From Trichocoleus desertorum NBK24 (GTDB lineage Bacteria; Cyanobacteriota; Cyanobacteriia; FACHB-46): a DNA stretch of 64,000 nucleotides. Numbering within the stretch: the stretch's first letter is position 1; each line of letters begins with the position of its first letter. The notes below the pieces were generated by a model, which saw nothing but the letters and a program-made list of their open reading frames with translations, searched no databases and had not been told where the DNA came from. Of this stretch, positions 18,396 to 27,607 are shown one piece after another. The DNA is taken from positions 5,161,969 through 5,225,968 of the forward strand of contig NZ_CP116619.1 of the NCBI RefSeq assembly GCF_030409055.1, given 5' to 3'. Both the position numbers and the translations under genes were made by a program.

Positions 18396-19073
18396 TTATA
18401 GGTGGAGTTGAGTCACTGCGATTTTGCCAGAGAAACAAACATCCACATCACTTCCAAGGGTGCGATCGCGTTTCGAGTATTCTCCTTTATAAATCAGGGA
18501 ATCTCCCTCAACAGCATAATCAATGGGTAAGGGTTGCTTGCAGGAATCACAAAATACCATTTCTGGATCAGGATCACTGGGTTCTAAATGAGGGAGATTG
18601 ACATTCCAAAATCTACCCAGTTCCAGGGGGCGCTGACGCAGCTCTGCCAAGACCTGGGCAGTCCAACGAGCGGCTTTATCCCAATCCACAGGGCGTCTAC
18701 CTTTGCGGTAATGAGATATGGCAACCCCTGGAATCCCATGTAGCGCTGCTTCTCTTACTGCTGCAACGGTTCCAGAAATGTATACATCTGCGCCCAAGTT
18801 TCCCCCAGCATTAATGCCAGAGAGAACAAACTGGACTTTGGGAAAGAGATGACTGATGGCGACACGGATACAATCGGCAGGAGTGCCTGCGATCGCATAC
18901 TCGGCGGGCGATCGCTGCTCGATCTGAATCGGAGTGGTAGTCGTGACCCGATGCCCGCAGCCAGACCACTCCAGTTTGGGGGCGACCAACACCCCTGCTC
19001 CATTTACGGCCTTTTGCAAAGCTCGGATTCCAGGGGCATCGATACCGTCATCATTGGTGAGAATTAGAGTCAT
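18396..19073 (-). CDS. surE: 5'/3'-nucleotidase SurE
   Basis: SurE is a metal-dependent nucleoside monophosphatase. The metal site NDDGIDAPG opens the protein, followed by S..GH.VT, SGINAGGN and SGTVAAVREA. At 225 residues it is slightly short of the common 250 but complete. It is preceded by a short promoter-containing gap shared with the divergent kinase gene. Confidence 0.93.
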   Translation of the reverse strand: MTLILTNDDGIDAPGIRALQKAVNGAGVLVAPKLEWSGCGHRVTTTTPIQIEQRSPAEYAIAGTPADCIRVAISHLFPKVQFVLSGINAGGNLGADVYISGTVAAVREAALHGIPGVAISHYRKGRRPVDWDKAARWTAQVLAELRQRPLELGRFWNVNLPHLEPSDPDPEMVFCDSCKQPLPIDYAVEGDSLIYKGEYSKRDRTLGSDVDVCFSGKIAVTQLHL

Positions 19074-19207
19074 ACTGCGTTAGTGGCTGAATCAGTGCAA
19101 GCACAAGGGGAATTGGCCTTATTCTAAAGGGGCGATCGCGCAGTTGATTGGGCGACTGCTCAATTAGAATGAGGTCAAGGGTCTGCCCCATCTTCTTAAC
19201 TTGAGGC

Positions 19208-20413
19208 ATGATGGATTTTAGTCAATCGCTAGCTGACAAACGAGACACCATTGTCCAGAACTGGATCGATGCAGTTCGCCAGGATCTACAAATTCCCGTG
19301 GCTGATGAATTGACGCGCTCAGCGATCCGGGATCATCTGCCTGAGGTTCTCGTTGCAATGGTTAGTGTGCTCTCCCATTCTCAAGACAGTGATATTCAAT
19401 CTATTGTCTACAGAAGTTTGGAGCATGGAAGTTTGCGGGCAGCTCAGGGCTTTGCGCCCAACGAGATTGCCAGAGAATATCACCTCTTACGGCGGGTCAT
19501 TTTTTCGACTCTAGAGATTGATTTCCTAGAGGGAACCGTGCCCGAAGTGATGCGAGCCTACAACTTGATTGACACGACCATTGATGAAGCGATTACCCAA
19601 TGCTTCAACAGCTATGTGGAGGAACGCTTGTGTGAGTTGCAGCAACTCCAAAGCCAAGCAGAACTGACTAATCAGGAATTAACTCGCTTAGTGAAGGCGA
19701 ATCAAGATAATTTGTCGCAGCTAGCTCACGAGCTGAAAAATCCCCTCAATTCCATCATTGGATATTCAGAACTGGTTTTGCGGGCTTCTCGAAAAGCTGC
19801 TGAGCCACGAGATGCCACTCCTCACCTAGAGCACATTGAACAAGTGCTACGCAATGGTAGGCGACTGCTACGTTTGATCAATGATGCCCTAGAAATTTCC
19901 CGCTATGAGGCAGGGAAGATGGAACTGCATCTAGAAGCAACCGAGGTGCGTTATATCGTCAAGGATGTGGTGGAGATGCTCACTCCTTTAGCGGATACCA
20001 AATCCTTAGAGATCGTGATTGATTGCGATCGCGCCCCCGAAACAGTATTCACAGATTCGCTGCGCCTACAGCAAATTCTCACCAACCTGCTGAGTAATGC
20101 GATTCGCTACACCGAGTCGGGTACTATTTGGCTCACCTGTCAGATCTTAGGCGATCGCCAATGGTCGCTTATTGTCAAGGACACAGGGATTGGGATTTCT
20201 TCAGAAGAACAGTCGCTAGTTTTTGATCCCTTTTATCGAGCTGAGAACAATGACATGCATGTCCCGGATAGTACGGGATTAGGCTTGGCGATCGTCTCAC
20301 AGCTCGTTAATCTGATGCAAGGTAAAATTTCGCTGACATCAGAGGTTGGAGTTGGATCTACCTTCACTGTGATTTTGCCCCTAGAGACTAGCATTAAACC
20401 CCATACAACCTAA
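19208..20413 (+). CDS. Sensor histidine kinase with RsbRD-like N-terminal domain
   Basis: Residues 1-140 match the helical RsbRD_N sensor domain. A short coiled coil leads to the HisKA box AHELKNPLNSIIGYSEL (H174) and an HATPase with N (LTNLLSNAIRY), G1 (DTGIGIS) and G2 (GLGLAIV) boxes. There are no membrane segments, so it is cytosolic. The stimulus is unknown. A single-domain response regulator is encoded convergently just downstream, an obvious candidate partner. Confidence 0.9.
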   Translation: MMDFSQSLADKRDTIVQNWIDAVRQDLQIPVADELTRSAIRDHLPEVLVAMVSVLSHSQDSDIQSIVYRSLEHGSLRAAQGFAPNEIAREYHLLRRVIFSTLEIDFLEGTVPEVMRAYNLIDTTIDEAITQCFNSYVEERLCELQQLQSQAELTNQELTRLVKANQDNLSQLAHELKNPLNSIIGYSELVLRASRKAAEPRDATPHLEHIEQVLRNGRRLLRLINDALEISRYEAGKMELHLEATEVRYIVKDVVEMLTPLADTKSLEIVIDCDRAPETVFTDSLRLQQILTNLLSNAIRYTESGTIWLTCQILGDRQWSLIVKDTGIGISSEEQSLVFDPFYRAENNDMHVPDSTGLGLAIVSQLVNLMQGKISLTSEVGVGSTFTVILPLETSIKPHTT

Positions 20414-20496
20414 GGTTTTTACTGGAGAGTTGGGCTTTTCCAAAAGCGCAAAAAATTAACTCCCCGTGAAACCTGACCGCAAAACCTATTAACCTA

Positions 20497-20907
20497 TTAC
20501 GCAGGACTGAGGGTGTCTTTCAAACGCAAAAATGCGTTAATTCTCGCCATCAACTCGTCATATTCGATCGGTTTGCGGATGAAATCATTTGCTCCTAAGT
20601 CTAATCCCTCTGGAGCGCTAGCATCTTCAGACGCTGTAATTAGAATTACAGGGATAAACGGTAGTCTCTGATCTTGCCGAATCCGCCGAGTCAATTCGTA
20701 GCCATCCATACCGGGCATCATGGCGTCAATCAGCGCTAGATCTGGGGTAGAAGATTCAAGGATCTCTAATGCGGCTTTACCACTCTTGGCGCTATCAACT
20801 TCAAACCCCTCTTCGAGCAAGATTGCTTCTAAAAGGGACAAATTATCAGCGATGTCATCGACAATCAAGATGCGTTTAGTTTGGCGATGAGCTTGAGTAG
20901 GAGACAT
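20497..20907 (-). CDS. Single-domain CheY-like response regulator
   Basis: A receiver domain only, 136 residues. Acidic pair D17-D18 (VDD), phospho-acceptor D61 (ALIDAMMPGMDG), T/S in ILITAS and K in FIRKPIEY. There is no output domain, so it works by protein contact or phosphotransfer. It is encoded 83 bp from, and converging on, the histidine kinase gene. Confidence 0.92.
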   Translation of the reverse strand: MSPTQAHRQTKRILIVDDIADNLSLLEAILLEEGFEVDSAKSGKAALEILESSTPDLALIDAMMPGMDGYELTRRIRQDQRLPFIPVILITASEDASAPEGLDLGANDFIRKPIEYDELMARINAFLRLKDTLSPA

Positions 20908-21038
20908 AAAATTAATTTTTAGGTGGAGGTGTTATGGCCTTTCATCGTAGTGATGGAGTCATTGATTTACCTCCGTCTTAGGGTGATCTCAGTCGTGAGC
21001 TACTTCAAACTCAGATCGCTCAAAACTATTCCAAAACT

Positions 21039-21071
21039 ATTTCAAGACCGTTTCAAGGCCGTTTCAAGCCG
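21039..21071. repeat. Three tandem 11-bp repeats at the end of the pentapeptide gene
   Basis: Units ATTTCAAGACC, GTTTCAAGGCC and GTTTCAAGCCG run head to tail, and the last contains the stop codon of the pentapeptide gene. Confidence 0.6.
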
Positions 21072-21915
21072 AGACTAGCTTGTCCTCGTAGTATGCTCCT
21101 TGGGCGACTGGATCAAATTCGGGTGGGAAGTGGGTGGCTGCATCATAGATAGCTTGCTGAAAATTTGCCTCCGCTAACTCAGCACCCGATAAATTAGCTC
21201 CCTTTAAGTTGGCTGCTCTCAACCTGGCTTGAACTAAACTGGCAACCCGTAATTGCGCTTCGTGGAGATTGGCAGTCGTCAGGTTGCTTCCTTTCAAGTT
21301 GGCACCGTTGAGTTTGGCCTCACTCAAATTAACGCCAGTGAGATCTATGCCGCTCAAATCAACTCCATTTAAGTAAGCTTGGCTCAGCTTAGTCCCATTT
21401 AAACTAGCCCCTTTTAAGTTAGCTCCACTCAATCTAGCCGCGCTCAAGTTGGCCCAATTAAGGTTAGCGTTGCTCAAGTTGGCCGATCGCAAGTTAATGC
21501 CTCGGAGATCGGCACTACATAAGTTCACGCCTTGCAGATTAGCAGCGCTTAAGTTCACGCCAGATAAATTGGCACCGCTCAGCTTTGCTCCACTTAAATT
21601 GGCTTTCGCTAGGAATGCTCCTTTGAGATTGGCTTTGGTTAAATCGGCCTCAGCCAAGTTAGCGGATGCCAGTTTGGCAAAACTTAGGTTGGCTCCATAC
21701 AAAAAAGCTCGGCCTAGGTTGGCATCTGTAAGTAAGGCTCGGCTCAGATTAACCGTCGTGAGATATGCCGAGAATAGATTGACGGCAACTAAGTTGGCAG
21801 CAGCAAGGTTGATTCCGGCGAGGCTAGCGCCTGCTAAGTTAAGCCGACTAATATTCACTGAATGAAAGTCACGTTGGCCTTCTAAGTACCGCTGTAGCAG
21901 CTCGTAGTTGTACAT
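21064..21915 (-). CDS. Pentapeptide-repeat protein
   Basis: About 283 residues, almost all made of A(N/D)LXX repeats from about residue 25 on. These should fold as a right-handed quadrilateral beta-helix. The N-terminal cap YELLQRYLEGQRDF is the usual cyanobacterial leader of such proteins. I start at 21915 because GGAG lies nine bases upstream and the leader begins there; the frame reaches 21948. It has no signal peptide, so it is cytosolic. The molecular role is unknown. Confidence 0.9.
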   Translation of the reverse strand: MYNYELLQRYLEGQRDFHSVNISRLNLAGASLAGINLAAANLVAVNLFSAYLTTVNLSRALLTDANLGRAFLYGANLSFAKLASANLAEADLTKANLKGAFLAKANLSGAKLSGANLSGVNLSAANLQGVNLCSADLRGINLRSANLSNANLNWANLSAARLSGANLKGASLNGTKLSQAYLNGVDLSGIDLTGVNLSEAKLNGANLKGSNLTTANLHEAQLRVASLVQARLRAANLKGANLSGAELAEANFQQAIYDAATHFPPEFDPVAQGAYYEDKLVSA

Positions 21916-21948
21916 CTGCCGTATCTCCGAAGGTTGTCTGAACTCCAT

Positions 21949-22625
21949 TCAGCTCTAGAGTTCCCTTGCATCAGTACGCTGTGTATAGATTGTACAGAAA
22001 TTTACACTGCTATCTTTAACTACTGATCTCAGATTAGCGATCGCCATGCCTGAAGCGTTCTTACCTAGACCCTTTGCCGCAAGCTAGCTTTTACGCAACT
22101 CAAGGGATGCAACTCATAGGGATGCAGCTCAAGGATAAACAGGCATCGTTACGCCAGAAGTCATGCCAAAGCTTAGAAATGAGGGGGTTGCAGTATTTGC
22201 GGTCTCAGCGTTTCTTATGCCTAAACTTAGCAAGCCAGTGATGATCGTTGCTAGCAAGAGCTTTTCTGCCATGATTATTGGCCCTCTCAGCTGAATTCCA
22301 TAGTCCAAAGATACTTCTTAGTACGGGTATTGTATTTCGCCCATCTGCTGGAACCAGTCGGGTGAATGTGATCACCAATTGCGATCGCGATTAAATAAAT
22401 ATTAAAAAATGTTAAACAAATATCAAAAAGTGCCGTATAGAGCGGAGAAACTACTATATTTCTGCCTCCAAGGACGGATCTTTTAAGTCAAATTTGTGCT
22501 GGTTTATGAGAAAAATTGCCCCAGGAATAGGGCAACTTTAGTTCAAAATATTTCAAGCGATCGCTTTCTAAGACGAGAAACCAATTAATCATGGCAGTCA
22601 ACAGTCACTCGTTGCTAATTCAACA
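21949..22625. other. Long intergenic region, about 680 bp
   Basis: Mostly AT-rich. It holds a weak stem TTGCCC (22516-22521) with GGGCAA (22530-22535), and a possible 43-codon frame listed separately. No repeats or RNA family are recognised. Confidence 0.45.
22163..22294 (+). CDS. Possible very small hydrophobic protein, 43 residues
   Basis: ATG at 22163 to TGA at 22292-22294. The peptide contains VAVFAVSAFLMPKL and PVMIVASKSFSAMIIG, moderately hydrophobic. No convincing ribosome site precedes it and no family is recognised. Listed only because the surrounding 680 bp otherwise lacks a gene. Confidence 0.2.
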   Translation: MPKLRNEGVAVFAVSAFLMPKLSKPVMIVASKSFSAMIIGPLS

Positions 22626-22655
22626 TAAAAGCCCCAGCGATCACTGGAGCTTTTA
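22626..22655 (-). terminator. Terminator of the KGG gene
   Basis: TAAAAGCCCCAG (22626-22637) pairs with CTGGAGCTTTTA (22644-22655) with one wobble. The minus-strand reading ends in a T-rich tract. Confidence 0.75.
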
Positions 22656-22688
22656 TTATCAAAATTTAAGTGAATTCATGTCTTAAGC

Positions 22689-22928
22689 CTAGCGATTTTT
22701 GTGGCTATTACGACCACCTTCGCGACCAATCTCTGCCATGTGATCGCGGTCTTGGCTTACAACTTCGCCACCTTTACGGCCTGCTTCTCTGGCTTCTTCA
22801 GGAGTAAATTCATGAGCAGTTCCTTTTTCATGGGCCGCTTTTCCACCCATGCTGGCAATCTCGCGCTGCTTCTTTTCGTCCATGGAGGCAAAACCCTGCT
22901 TGCCTTTTTCTTCCTTCTTGTTTGCCAT
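22689..22928 (-). CDS. KGG-repeat general stress protein
   Basis: A 79-residue, highly hydrophilic protein with the KGG-type repeats GFASMD, ASMGGKAAHEKG, EAGRKGGEV and EIGREGGRNS. The family includes the GsiB-type and con-10-like stress proteins, small proteins that accumulate under desiccation or salt. A ribosome site (GGAG of CAAGGAGC) lies close before the ATG. It has its own terminator and upstream region, so it is monocistronic. Confidence 0.92.
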   Translation of the reverse strand: MANKKEEKGKQGFASMDEKKQREIASMGGKAAHEKGTAHEFTPEEAREAGRKGGEVVSQDRDHMAEIGREGGRNSHKNR

Positions 22929-23390
22929 AGAAAGCTCCTTGTTCTGACAGGTATTAAACTTTATTGAAATGCAAATTATTACAAGTTCTTCACTTGTTGT
23001 TTATAGCCTAGAAAAATGAATCTATTGCTTCCTCTGACTTAGGATTGATAATTAAGGCTGAAAAGAGGAAATTTATCATTCTAATGGTGTAGGCAAGTAA
23101 TGTGGAAATCCAAACTTGGAAATTAATTATATTTATCCCAACTATGTTATTAGAAGGTAAGCTCGAAACGCCGCTGTAGTGTATAGATCAGAACGACTGA
23201 AGCAATTTTTTGGGTAAAGAGTTGTAGAGACTTTGCTTAAAAAGTGCCTATACTCTCAACTCCATTCGTCGGTGGGCTTTCTGACTGCGCTCTCGGTTGG
23301 TTCTGTTTTCATTCTTTAATCTCTGTAATAATTGTTCATGATTTAGCTAAGCGGTGTATGGTGAAAACATTGGTTTAGAGATACGTGCGT
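22929..23390. other. Divergent intergenic region, about 460 bp, no gene seen
   Basis: AT-rich promoter region between the KGG gene and the psb32-like gene. No hairpin or repeat stands out. Confidence 0.4.
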
Positions 23391-24122
23391 ATGAGACAGT
23401 TCCTCATTCACATTCGCCGTTGGAGTGCCTTGCTTCAACGATTGGTTCTATCCCTAGTGCTAATGACGTTGGCTGTGCAATTAGTGGCCCTACCCGCTAG
23501 CGCCACTGGAATTTATGAAATGCCCAGTTCACCTCCGGACGCACTACTGCTAGATCAAGCTGATGTAGTCAGTCGCCTGAATGAAGGCAAAATTACAAAA
23601 GAGCTAGAAGATTTATCAAAGCAAACGGGGAACGAGGTTCGACTAGTAATTATCCGTCGCCTCGACTACGACGAGAACCCAGTAGGATTTACGAACAAGT
23701 TGTTTGAAAAATGGTTTCCAACCCCTGAGGCTCAAGCCAATCAAACATTGCTGGTGTTAGATAAGGTGACGAATCAGTCGGCGATCCGTACGGGCGACCA
23801 AGTAAAAATGGTGATGTCAGATGCGATCGCTGAAAGTGTAGCTCAAGAAACTCTCTTGGTGCCTCTAGTGCAGGGTGATAATTATAACCAGGCATTTTTG
23901 GATACTAGCGATCGCTTAATAGCGGTATTATCAGGACGGCCTGATCCGGGACCTCCCCAGGTGGTAGATAATGTGCGGACGGAAGGTACATTTGCCACGG
24001 CGGAGAAGACGGAACAAGAGCGTGGTAGTGCGATTGTTTGGGTGATCGGCTTGTTGGTTGCCGCAACTGTGATTCCGATGGCGACTTACTATTTCTACCT
24101 ATATTTGCAGTCTCAGGCTTAA
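23391..24122 (+). CDS. psb32: TPM-domain protein, Psb32-type photosystem II repair protein
   Basis: A signal-anchor (about residues 15-38, LVLSLVLMTLAVQLVALPASA) leads to a TPM domain in the lumen or periplasm. A tail helix (WVIGLLVAATVIPMATYYFYLYL) returns to the membrane. The middle carries ELEDLSKQTGNEVRLVIIRRLDY, KWFPTPEAQANQTLLVLD and DRLIAVLSGRPDPGPP, which match cyanobacterial Psb32, a protein that protects and helps repair photosystem II. GTG 23385 is an alternative start. A stable hairpin follows. Confidence 0.8.
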   Translation: MRQFLIHIRRWSALLQRLVLSLVLMTLAVQLVALPASATGIYEMPSSPPDALLLDQADVVSRLNEGKITKELEDLSKQTGNEVRLVIIRRLDYDENPVGFTNKLFEKWFPTPEAQANQTLLVLDKVTNQSAIRTGDQVKMVMSDAIAESVAQETLLVPLVQGDNYNQAFLDTSDRLIAVLSGRPDPGPPQVVDNVRTEGTFATAEKTEQERGSAIVWVIGLLVAATVIPMATYYFYLYLQSQA

Positions 24123-24147
24123 AGTCTCAGGCTTAGAACTAAACCCA

Positions 24148-24163
24148 GGGGGCATCTGCCCCC
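24148..24163. terminator. GC-rich terminator hairpin
   Basis: GGGGGCA and TGCCCCC pair perfectly around TC, between the convergent psb32-like and phosphoesterase genes. AAAA follows on the plus side. Confidence 0.65.
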
Positions 24164-24171
24164 AAAACCGA

Positions 24172-25761
24172 TTAAATGGTGAAAGGTTCGATCGCGTAGT
24201 TTTTCCATTGCCGTTGCGCCCACTCCGACACAAAGGGCCGAATCACAAATTTAAGCGGCTTACCTTCTTTGATATCGATCCGCAAAAACGAGTAAGGGCG
24301 ACGCTTTTGAGTGCCTGCTCCGGTACGTCCTACATAGAGGAGCGATCGCGCAACTAGGTGCTCATCATTGTTAACCACAGTGCCAATCGGTTCTCGCAAT
24401 TCTGGCCCTTCAATTCTTTGGCGACGCAAACTAAAGCCGCTACCACCACAGACAATCCAGTTGAGATGCGAATCGGCATGACCTGTATTGAGGGTGCGGA
24501 GATATTCTAGACAGTGAGCATGGCCGTTGAGAACTAAATCTACCAAAGGGCGATCGCGGAGAGTTTCTGTTAAGGCATCGCCTGCACCAATCTCATCTGC
24601 CACTGCATCTAAGACTTGGCGTAGGCGATGACGAATGGCTAATGTCTGCCCTTGGTACCATTTAGTCGCTTCTGTCACATAGGGGGGATGATGAAAGTAG
24701 ATGACACGCCCTCGCACTGATTCTGTGTGCCAAGACTCAACCAATCGCTGCTTCAACCAATTTAGTTGCTCATAGTCCACGACTGTCGTGCTATCTGCCG
24801 CTAGTTGTTTTTCAATATCCAACTTGGCTTCTTCCAATTGCTCTAGCTTGGTACGCAGATCATCTAGCCGCTCAGCTTGTTCTGGTTGATCGGGCTTTAG
24901 GGTCGTAGAAGTTGCCAATATTTGCTGTTTTTGCTGCTCTAATTCATTTAGTTGTTTTTCTAGCGTTTGGCGATAAGCTTCTCCTTCCCCTGTTTTAGGT
25001 AACGGTAGCGGCACATTAAATGTATTTGAATCGAGCGCAAAGAAATCAACACCGCCATAACGGAAGGTGTAATAGCGATTGGGTAGCCGTGTGAATTCTT
25101 TAGGCTCATAACGCAGACATAAGCCTGTGTTTGTTTTCTCGGTGTAGTGATGATCCAAATGTTGGGCGATCGCCTGAGGTGTACCCAGCCGATTTAAGCA
25201 GTCTAAAAAGGCTTGAGCATACACCTTGCCTTGCCCAGAACCCCGCCAACCCATATCAAAGTCTAAGTGCGATTGCAGTAAGCGCCGAATGGGTAGGGTT
25301 GCTTGCGCCAGCAGGCCCAAGCCTAACGGGAGATCATAATAATCGTGATTGCCAGGAGTCGGGAGAAAAGGGAGATTGAACACCATGCGATCGTAGGGAA
25401 TCTTTTCCGGTCGTTCCCCCCCGACTATAAACTCACGATACGGCTCAATGAAATTTTTTAGATAATACTCGCTAGAGCCAACTAAATAGATCACATCACC
25501 TGTATGCAGTACAAAACGGCAATCTTGGTGCTCCAGCATCTGCTCCGCCACTCGCCGCTGAGGGTTATGCCCGCGATGCTGCCCAGAGCCACTATCCCCC
25601 ACCACCATAAAGGAAAACTCTGTATCCTCCGATCCGCTATCTGCGATCGCTAGCCGAGTTTGATCAATGCCTCGCTCTAGCACCAGTGGGTCTTGCCACC
25701 GGACTCGCTGTTGCATTTGGCGAATCTTGACGGCGATCGGGGGATCAGAAACAAATTTCAT
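24172..25761 (-). CDS. Calcineurin-like metallophosphoesterase with central coiled coil
   Basis: Metal-binding motifs appear in order: GDSGSGQHRG (D-x-H variant), HTGDVIYLVG (GD), PGNHDYYD (GNHD), YFHHPPY and NGHAHCLEYL (GHxH). A coiled coil (about residues 265-320, LEKQLNELEQQKQQI onward) interrupts the domain. The substrate is unknown. It overlaps the upstream DUF2993 gene by four bases, so the two are co-translated. Confidence 0.88.
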   Translation of the reverse strand: MKFVSDPPIAVKIRQMQQRVRWQDPLVLERGIDQTRLAIADSGSEDTEFSFMVVGDSGSGQHRGHNPQRRVAEQMLEHQDCRFVLHTGDVIYLVGSSEYYLKNFIEPYREFIVGGERPEKIPYDRMVFNLPFLPTPGNHDYYDLPLGLGLLAQATLPIRRLLQSHLDFDMGWRGSGQGKVYAQAFLDCLNRLGTPQAIAQHLDHHYTEKTNTGLCLRYEPKEFTRLPNRYYTFRYGGVDFFALDSNTFNVPLPLPKTGEGEAYRQTLEKQLNELEQQKQQILATSTTLKPDQPEQAERLDDLRTKLEQLEEAKLDIEKQLAADSTTVVDYEQLNWLKQRLVESWHTESVRGRVIYFHHPPYVTEATKWYQGQTLAIRHRLRQVLDAVADEIGAGDALTETLRDRPLVDLVLNGHAHCLEYLRTLNTGHADSHLNWIVCGGSGFSLRRQRIEGPELREPIGTVVNNDEHLVARSLLYVGRTGAGTQKRRPYSFLRIDIKEGKPLKFVIRPFVSEWAQRQWKNYAIEPFTI

Positions 25762-26516
25762 AGAGCATCGGTTCCGGCAGAAGGGATTTGATAGACGTGA
25801 GCTTCAAGCTGTAACACCAGATTACCTGGTTGCACCTCCAAGTGCTGAATTTGGCACACGATGCCCTGCCACTCAAAATAAGGCACCTCTAGCAGTTCCT
25901 TGAGCTTTTGAAAGAAGGCGAAGGTGAGGGCGAAGGGTAGACCTTGACCGGGATGACAGCGAAATTCTTCTAGTAAAACAGGGCGATCGCTAGTTTTAGG
26001 CAAGATCACAGCCGAAAATTGGCTACGCTGCTCCTGATGGTGCTCTCGGCGCAACAAGTTTCCCGCAAATTGGATTTTGCCCCCGCTCAACAACCGGATC
26101 TCCATCGGCTGCTGCAATTCCACAGTGACAATTTCACCTTCAACATCTAGTTCCCAAGGAGATAGGTATTTGTGGATAGCATCTGAGTTTAGCGTTTGGT
26201 TGAGGTCTGCTTCTGTCATGACGACTCGCATCACTGTATTTACAGGATGCTCTAGCTTCACTTTTCCTAATAAAACGCTCAACGGGTTGATTTTGACTCC
26301 GTGGGTATGCACGTCTAGCTGTTGCACCCGGATATTAGGTTCGATTACCAACCCCTGACCTGCCACCGAGACTTCATTGGCTTGTCCCTGGACGATTTTT
26401 CCTAGGTCAGTATGCACATCTACCGCGATCGCTTCTGCGGCATCCAATTGGCTGGCTAAACCCGCTTCCATGAGTTGAGCCAAGATTTGTTCTTCTAGAC
26501 GCGGTTCTTCTGACAT
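25758..26516 (-). CDS. DUF2993 (LmeA-like) protein
   Basis: A 252-residue beta-rich protein matching cyanobacterial DUF2993 members: the N-terminal helix EEQILAQLMEAGL, the central VKINPLSVLLGKV and the final strands. Mycobacterial LmeA relatives bind lipids. No signal peptide is visible. It is coupled to the phosphoesterase gene by a 4-bp overlap. Confidence 0.82.
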   Translation of the reverse strand: MSEEPRLEEQILAQLMEAGLASQLDAAEAIAVDVHTDLGKIVQGQANEVSVAGQGLVIEPNIRVQQLDVHTHGVKINPLSVLLGKVKLEHPVNTVMRVVMTEADLNQTLNSDAIHKYLSPWELDVEGEIVTVELQQPMEIRLLSGGKIQFAGNLLRREHHQEQRSQFSAVILPKTSDRPVLLEEFRCHPGQGLPFALTFAFFQKLKELLEVPYFEWQGIVCQIQHLEVQPGNLVLQLEAHVYQIPSAGTDAL

Positions 26517-26574
26517 TGCTTTGTGATCCTAATCTTTGTGATCCTAAATACTTTTATCAGTCATCAAATAAAAA

Positions 26575-26595
26575 CAACGCCCCCCCTGGACGTTG
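26575..26595 (-). terminator. Terminator of the Pmp3 gene
   Basis: CAACG (26575-26579) pairs with CGTTG (26591-26595). Read on the minus strand, the stem is followed by TTTTTATTT. Confidence 0.65.
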
Positions 26596-26657
26596 CTTTA
26601 AAGTTTTTGAGTTTGAGAAACTCACCCGCAACTATGACAAATTGGTGAAGCGACAGG

Positions 26658-26849
26658 CTAGTAAACGCCTTCCTGACGGTTGAGTCGCTCGTCATGCTTG
26701 AAGATGACCCAAATTGCATGGATGCTGCCAGGTAACAGGCCCAACAAGGTGAGCAAAATATTGATGATTAAAGTCGGACCAACGCCTACGGTGAGGAAGA
26801 CGCCTAAAGGAGGCAAAAAGATACCTGCAAGAACACGAACTATTTTCAT
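26658..26849 (-). CDS. YqaE/Pmp3-family small membrane protein
   Basis: 63 residues with two hydrophobic helices. The family motif LPPLGVFLTVG is followed by NILLTLLGLLPGSIHAIWVI and a charged tail. Pmp3 proteins affect membrane potential and salt tolerance. A ribosome site (GGAAGGAA) lies before the ATG, and it has its own terminator. Confidence 0.93.
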   Translation of the reverse strand: MKIVRVLAGIFLPPLGVFLTVGVGPTLIINILLTLLGLLPGSIHAIWVIFKHDERLNRQEGVY

Positions 26850-27010
26850 AGAATTCCTTCCGTTTGTTAAATTTGTTTTGTGTGTACTCTGTTTTGTCTG
26901 TATTCTCCTAAACCCATCGCTCGAAATACTCCATCAAATGGGTTATTTCATGACCAGGACTGGATAGATCCAGGTTGTGAAAAACCAGCCCTAGGGTTCA
27001 GCAGTAAAAA

Positions 27011-27379
27011 CTAAACTTCAGTTTTGAGATCGACGCTTCTCTCAGCAAAATATCGGTTCATGAAAGTGCTGACGAGAGACAAGATCACAGGACCTAGCAA
27101 GAAGGCAATCAAACCATCGACTCTGAATCCAGGCACTAAAACTGAGGCGAGCCAGAAGCAAAGACCGTTGATGATGATCGAGAAGCCTCCTAGCGTCACG
27201 AAGTTGAGAGGCAAAGATAGAACGCTCAGAGCGGGCTTAACGCCTGCGTTTACTAAACCGATCGCGATCGCCGCAATTAGAGCCGCTGGAAATGTGGCGA
27301 TGTCAACGCCAGGAACGGCTAAATCTACCACTAGCAAGCTGAGTGCAGTCGCCACTAGCGTCAAAAGATTACTAATCAT
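27011..27379 (-). CDS. Four-helix phage-holin-IV-type membrane protein
   Basis: 122 residues with four membrane helices. It matches the mycobacterial 4-TMS holin-like family: LLVVDLAVPGVDI, VNAGVKPALSVLSLPLNFVTLG and FWLASVLVPGFRVDG. Despite the family name, such genes are widespread in cyanobacterial chromosomes and are not evidence of a prophage. No lysis gene is nearby. Confidence 0.88.
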   Translation of the reverse strand: MISNLLTLVATALSLLVVDLAVPGVDIATFPAALIAAIAIGLVNAGVKPALSVLSLPLNFVTLGGFSIIINGLCFWLASVLVPGFRVDGLIAFLLGPVILSLVSTFMNRYFAERSVDLKTEV

Positions 27380-27607
27380 CTTGTTTTTCCCTTAAACACA
27401 ACAGTAAAACGCTTTAAAAGTTCTCCCTCGATCTTGCAAGACCTAGGCTGTTTATTACCTCTCTAAGAAGACAGATCTTCCAGTGGGGCTTAAGTCATAG
27501 GCACGCATCTCTCTAAGTGCTGACTCAAGGCTGTGATTAAGACCTAAACCTCGTTTAAGATGTTGGGCGGAATAGGCCCTCTAATTAACCTCTAATTAAA
27601 AAGTGTG

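Noticed and set aside
21449-21865. 138-codon plus-strand frame within the pentapeptide gene
   Set aside because: Antisense shadow, kept open by repeat codon bias, with no ribosome site or known family.
27011-27379. Prophage evidence from the holin-like gene
   Set aside because: No other phage genes (lysin, portal, integrase) are nearby, and this family is common in bacterial chromosomes.
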